This document shows, in pieces, positions 4,379 to 7,630 of a DNA stretch of 7,630 bases; within the stretch, counting starts at the first letter, position 1, and every line of letters begins with the position of its first letter. The notes below the pieces were generated by a model. It did not search any database. It was not told the origin of the DNA and worked only from the letters and a program-made list of their open reading frames with translations. The stretch spans positions 1 to 7,630 of the forward strand of contig CAYGWP010000578.1 in the NCBI GenBank assembly GCA_964353455.1, read 5' to 3'. A program made the translations under genes and the position numbers. Origin of the DNA: CAYGWP01 sp964353455. Lineage in GTDB: Bacteria > Planctomycetota > Phycisphaerae > FEN-1346.

Positions 4379-7300
4379 CTAATAGCGCAGAACCACGTCG
4401 CCGCCGAGGCCGAAGGCCACAACACTGAAGTCATTCGGCAGACATTGCTTCCCCGCCTGGCGGGCCGGTCGCCCCGGTGACCCGCACGCAAACGACCCCG
4501 GATGGACGAAGTACAGTTCGCCCTCGGGATGATGGTGCGGCCCGAGCATGTTGCGGAGGCTCGTCGTCAGGGTGACGGCAATGCGGTTGCGGCCCTTCTT
4601 GAGGAAACTGCCGACCGGCACCGCACGCGGGGCCTTCCAGACGGTCCCCGCTTCATCGCCGTTCACGATGACCGTGGCGGTGATGGCCGAAAACGGCGGC
4701 AACTCCAGCACGGAATCGGGAGACGGCTCGCCCCGCAGCATCACCTCGCGCTCCAGCGACAGGCGCCCGACGAAAAACGGGTACCCTGCCCGGACGAGGT
4801 CTCCGGCGGCAAGACGCGGCGACTCGCCGACCATGCGCGGCCGCCCCTGCATCCAGCGGGAAGAGCGGGGTCCCTGCCGGCTGCCTCGCGGGAACGCCAC
4901 GCCGAAGTCCCCGATGACATAGACCGATTCAAGTTCGACGTCGGCGGCAGCGGTCCGGGCCTCCCAGCCCGATGCGCGGCCCGCGAGGAGCGCCCCGCGC
5001 CGCTCGTCCTGATGCCAGGGGCGTTTCAGTTCTATCACGTTCGCCCCCTGCTTGACGAACAGCGAGATGCCCACGCGCCGAAACGCGGAATCCCAGAACG
5101 GCCCCAGGTCCGCCAGCGGCGTACGCATCCCGTTGTACCACATCTCGTAATTCTGGGGCTGCTCGATGACGAGTTCCAGGCGGCGGCCCTTGAGGTCGGC
5201 GATCGCGCAGTCGAATTCCAGCCTCAGGAGGATGGCCTCCTGCGTGCCGCGACGCATCAACTCCTGCTGGATGTCGATGATCGGCATCGGCTCGGAGTAC
5301 GTGCCTTCGTCGGTCCGCCACGAGGCCGTGTCGAGCACCAGAACGTTCGGGTCCAGGCGCTTGACGTTCCAGCGTCCGCCGAGCCGCATCTTGCGCGACG
5401 GCGGCGCGGCCGGCGGCTCGAACATCTCATCATCCGCCTTGTCGGTCTGGACCAGGAGGAGGCTCTCGCGCGGCCTGAAGGTGTGCGCGAAGGCCGCCCG
5501 CCCCGACCGACCGGCGGGCGTTTGCGTATCGACCTGCCAACTCTGCCCGGTGGCCGGGTCGAGGCGGATGACCGTGCCCGCCATAGCCTTGGCGACGGCG
5601 GGCAGGCGGACGGTGGCCTTGACGGTGCGCCGCTCGTCGGCGTTGAGGAAGAAAAAGATGTTGTCCTTGCCGGCCCGCCGCCAGTGCGCGAGGACCGTCT
5701 GGGCGTCCTTCGATTTGCCTTCGAGGATTTCCAGTTGCCCGTCGAGCGCCCGGCGGAGGGCCGTGCGTCCGCGCGCGGTCGCCGGGTCGGCACGCAGGCA
5801 CTTCCTGGCAAGGGCGGCGACGGCGCCGGAAGGTTCGCCGTCCACGAGGTCCGGGATGCGGCCGGCGAAGACTATCTTCCCGCCCGCCTGTTTGAACCGC
5901 TCCAGCAGGCGGACGGTGCTCTTGCGGAGGTTCGTGGCATCGGGGACGACGACCGTGCGGTATCGGCCGGCGCCGACGGCCAGTTCGCCCTCGGCCACGC
6001 GGCCCTGACGTTCCAGGATGAGTTCATCGCCGAAGTGGAAGTCGGCGTGCGTGCCGAGGACGAACTCGACGGTCCGGCGGAGCCGCTTGTCGAGTTCCTC
6101 GACGGCGCTCTTATCATTGGGGCTGTATTCGGCCCAGGCGCTCGACATCGGGTGGATGACGAGCACGTCGGCAACGCCCGCGCCTTCAGTCAGGACCGCC
6201 AGCAGCCGGGCCATGTAATCGTTCCAGAGGTAGAACTGGGGCCACCAGGGCTGATGGTAGTGGATGCTGGGCGGGTAATCGCGCTTCCGCACGCCGCGCA
6301 GCGTGTAAGACGAGAGGTGCGTGCAGATGAGGTTCAGGCCCAGGACGAACTGCCACTCGGCGATCCACCGCAGGTCGTCGAAACTGGCGTTCCAGCCGCT
6401 GCATCCGAACATCTCGCTGATGGTCCGGGGGCGGCCGAGTTGAGCGGCGGCGCTCGTCACCTGCTTCACGAGCACGGGGCTCCCCAGCCCGCGCCCCAGG
6501 AGGTCGATGCCCGGTATGTGCATATATTCATAGTGCGGCATGGCGGCGCCGATCCACTGGACCTGCGACAGCATGGTGTCCTCGGCCATCATGTGGCCCG
6601 TCAGCGCAAGGCCGTTCCGCTCGCACCACTGGTACACCGGCATCGTCCACGCCAGGAGGAACAGGCGCGTGGCGGTCTGGAAGAAGTCGAAGCGGGTCTT
6701 CCGGTACGGGCCCACCGGGAAGAAGAGTTCCGGCAGGTGGTCCACGAGTTCGTAGCGGCAGGCGCGGCGGAAGAACTTCGGCAGTTCAAGCGACCAGGGG
6801 AGGCGGTGGCCGTGCCCGGCGTACTGCGGCTCGTCGGTGAAGATGCCCGCGATGGCGCGGCCGAACTCGCGGCCGACCGAGTTGGCGTACACCTCGTGCG
6901 TGGTCTTGAGGAACTCCTCGGTGGCATCGCGATTAAAGACATCGACATATTCACCTGTCCGGTAGGCGAAATGGACGGCCGCCTCGGTGGGCCTCAGGGG
7001 CCGGCTATAGACGGACCTCGGCGCGGCCAGCCGGCGGAACGAGCGGTACTTGCCCGCCGCATCCTTCTCGGCCACGAAGACCGCCACGGTGCTCTCGGAA
7101 GGTTCCCAATCCTTCGGTTGAATCTCCTCGAAGATGAGGTGCTTCTGCCGGAACGCCTCGCGCCCGGAATAGACGCGACCCGACGTGGCGCCGCTCGGCC
7201 AGCAGTCCTCATCGTAGAGCCAGGGACGGATGCCCGTGTGCGACCCCTCGTCTATGGCCGCGCGCACCGCCTCCAGCCACTCCGGACCCATGTACGGCGT

Positions 7301-7474
7301 CTCCAGGCCCCGCCGCGCGTGCATGAACACCCCGCCCAGGCCGCCGCGGGCAAACTCCCGGATCTGCCGGCGGACCTCCTCCGGGTCCAGCCGGTCGTTC
7401 CACGACCAGAAGGTGGTGGCCCGGAGGTGGTGGCCGTTGTGGCCCGCTTCCTCGAATCGCTGCAACAAGTCCAT
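4379..7474 (-). CDS. Large glycoside hydrolase, TIM-barrel with C-terminal beta-sandwich domains, GH106-like
   Basis: This 1031-residue protein starts at an ATG with AGGAA 7 nt upstream. No signal peptide, lipobox or sorting signal is visible, so it is probably cytoplasmic and acts on imported oligosaccharides. Residues 20-100 (TFWSWNDRLDPEEV, GGLGGVFMHARRGL, RPWLYDEDCWPSG) resemble the first barrel strands of large glycosidases of the alpha-L-rhamnosidase GH106 type. Candidate acidic catalytic residues are Asp214/Glu215 in IFTDEPQ and Glu354 in TISEMFG, both at likely strand ends; this is an inference. NLICTHLSSYTLRG (381-394) also suits an active-site strand. Residues 420-560 look like a Rossmann-like domain (VADVLVIHP, GGKIVFAGRIPDLVDG). 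From 600 on there are beta-rich domains, one galactose-binding-like (about 745-860: RLELVIEQPQNYEMWYNG and following). Two or three GC-rich palindromes interrupt it in loops. Family membership and substrate are uncertain: it could be an unclassified relative instead of a true rhamnosidase. Confidence 0.85.
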   Translation of the reverse strand: MDLLQRFEEAGHNGHHLRATTFWSWNDRLDPEEVRRQIREFARGGLGGVFMHARRGLETPYMGPEWLEAVRAAIDEGSHTGIRPWLYDEDCWPSGATSGRVYSGREAFRQKHLIFEEIQPKDWEPSESTVAVFVAEKDAAGKYRSFRRLAAPRSVYSRPLRPTEAAVHFAYRTGEYVDVFNRDATEEFLKTTHEVYANSVGREFGRAIAGIFTDEPQYAGHGHRLPWSLELPKFFRRACRYELVDHLPELFFPVGPYRKTRFDFFQTATRLFLLAWTMPVYQWCERNGLALTGHMMAEDTMLSQVQWIGAAMPHYEYMHIPGIDLLGRGLGSPVLVKQVTSAAAQLGRPRTISEMFGCSGWNASFDDLRWIAEWQFVLGLNLICTHLSSYTLRGVRKRDYPPSIHYHQPWWPQFYLWNDYMARLLAVLTEGAGVADVLVIHPMSSAWAEYSPNDKSAVEELDKRLRRTVEFVLGTHADFHFGDELILERQGRVAEGELAVGAGRYRTVVVPDATNLRKSTVRLLERFKQAGGKIVFAGRIPDLVDGEPSGAVAALARKCLRADPATARGRTALRRALDGQLEILEGKSKDAQTVLAHWRRAGKDNIFFFLNADERRTVKATVRLPAVAKAMAGTVIRLDPATGQSWQVDTQTPAGRSGRAAFAHTFRPRESLLLVQTDKADDEMFEPPAAPPSRKMRLGGRWNVKRLDPNVLVLDTASWRTDEGTYSEPMPIIDIQQELMRRGTQEAILLRLEFDCAIADLKGRRLELVIEQPQNYEMWYNGMRTPLADLGPFWDSAFRRVGISLFVKQGANVIELKRPWHQDERRGALLAGRASGWEARTAAADVELESVYVIGDFGVAFPRGSRQGPRSSRWMQGRPRMVGESPRLAAGDLVRAGYPFFVGRLSLEREVMLRGEPSPDSVLELPPFSAITATVIVNGDEAGTVWKAPRAVPVGSFLKKGRNRIAVTLTTSLRNMLGPHHHPEGELYFVHPGSFACGSPGRPARQAGKQCLPNDFSVVAFGLGGDVVLRY
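4452..4464. repeat. Short GC-rich palindrome near the 3' end of the glycosidase gene
   Basis: CCCGCC (4452-4457), T, GGCGGG (4459-4464): 6-bp arms around a single base. It encodes part of GRPARQAGK, lying between Cys997 and Cys1011 in a loop before the last strands of the protein. Confidence 0.6.
5495..5520. repeat. GC-rich palindrome inside the glycosidase gene, 54 bp from copy B
   Basis: CGCCCGCC (5495-5502) and GGCGGGCG (5513-5520) are 8-bp perfect arms around CCGACCGACC, which is itself an imperfect double CCGA. It is translated as TPAGRSGRA (652-660) in a loop between QSWQVDTQ and AFAHTFRPRESLLLV. Confidence 0.7.
5575..5604. repeat. GC-rich palindrome inside the glycosidase gene (element copy B)
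   Basis: The arms TGCCCGCC (5575-5582) and GGCGGGCA (5597-5604) are 8-bp perfect and enclose 14 nt, ATAGCCTTGGCGAC. The coding strand reads PAVAKAMAGT (residues 625-634), between a strand-like VKATVRL and VIRLDPATG. It has the same frame and strand as copy A at 2762, where the peptide is PASAEATAGK. Confidence 0.8.
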
Positions 7475-7481
7475 CGGACGT

Positions 7482-7486
7482 TTCCT
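7482..7486 (-). promoter_or_regulatory. Ribosome binding site of the glycosidase gene
   Basis: AGGAA on the minus strand lies 7 nt before the ATG at 7474 and supports that start. No promoter is seen in the 72 bp before the gene, so it is probably co-transcribed with the gene to its right. Confidence 0.6.
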
Positions 7487-7501
7487 AAGCCTGGAACGGT
7501 G

Positions 7502-7547
7502 CTAAGCCGCAAGCGGCATCTGGCGATGACTAAGCCGCAAGCGGCAT
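7502..7547. repeat. Two direct copies of an 18-bp palindromic repeat between genes
   Basis: CTAAGCCGCAAGCGGCAT occurs at 7502-7519 and 7530-7547, identical and separated by 10 bp. Each copy has a GCCGC-AA-GCGGC inverted core. The second copy overlaps the stop codon of the right-hand gene by one base. From memory, TAAGCCGCAAGCGGC-type units are common between genes in Planctomycetota; that was not checked here. Confidence 0.85.
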
Positions 7548-7630
7548 TAGGGCGTTGGCTGCATGCCGAGCGCCTCGGCCGCCCGGCGAAACGCCTCGCC
7601 GCGCTGCTCGTAATTGTCGAACATGTCCCA
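7547..7630 (-). CDS. C-terminal 27 codons of an unrecognised protein
   Basis: The frame is open from the right edge to a TAA at 7547-7549 and encodes WDMFDNYEQRGEAFRRAAEA followed by LGMQPTP. The stretch is amphipathic and probably helical, with protein-like composition and no frame break. It is the only one of the three minus-strand frames here that reads plausibly. It is too short for family assignment. It sits 72 bp upstream of the glycosidase and may share its operon, so a role in sugar use is possible but unproven. Confidence 0.6.
   Translation of the reverse strand, partial: WDMFDNYEQRGEAFRRAAEALGMQPTP

Noticed and set aside
5884..5912. Inverted repeat CCGCCTG...CAGGCGG with 15-nt spacing in the glycosidase
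   Set aside because: It encodes FKQAGGKIVFAG, a normal strand-and-turn of the domain, and lacks the full CCCGCC/GGCGGG arms. It serves as an example of chance pairing at this GC content.

Overview
This high-GC window (by eye about two thirds G+C) carries everything on the minus strand, so it reads from the right edge to the left. In that order it holds: the last 27 codons of an unrecognised gene (7547-7630), a 1031-residue cytoplasmic glycoside hydrolase (4379-7474), a 412-bp intergenic region with a near-consensus sigma-70 promoter, an outer-membrane polysaccharide export lipoprotein (1747-3966), an exosortase (546-1616), and a membrane protein that runs off the left edge (1-535) and is probably the exosortase-associated EpsI-type partner.

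The host is probably a member of the Planctomycetota or a related PVC-group bacterium, most likely known from environmental sequence. The grounds are an exosortase next to a Wza-type export lipoprotein and a separate EpsI-like gene, the lipoprotein's aromatic YGLGAVYDMNF tail, a large secretion-signal-free glycosidase, and the paired GCCGCAAGCGGC intergenic repeat. This is an inference from gene content, without phylogeny.

The left half looks like one operon. A TTGACA-16-TACAAT promoter (4162-4189) would start a transcript with a leader of about 190 nt that has an 8-bp hairpin just upstream of the ribosome site of the export gene. Export lipoprotein, exosortase (TTG start) and EpsI-like protein (10 bp after the exosortase stop) follow. 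Such loci couple exopolysaccharide export with the sorting of PEP-CTERM-type proteins. No PEP-CTERM substrate is visible here. The glycosidase belongs to a separate unit with the gene upstream of it, from which it is divided by two copies of an 18-bp repeat.

Two things stand out. The export protein has over 300 residues of Pro/Ala/Lys/Glu-rich sequence inserted inside its first SLBB domain, including a run of about 13 pentapeptide units and a single WXXGXW motif. In addition, GC-rich palindromes with CCCGCC...GGCGGG arms occur six times, all inside coding sequence at apparently non-conserved places. Two of them, in different genes, match at 25 of 30 bases and are read in the same frame (PASAEATAGK and PAVAKAMAGT). 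They look like a mobile palindromic repeat that has entered proteins in frame.
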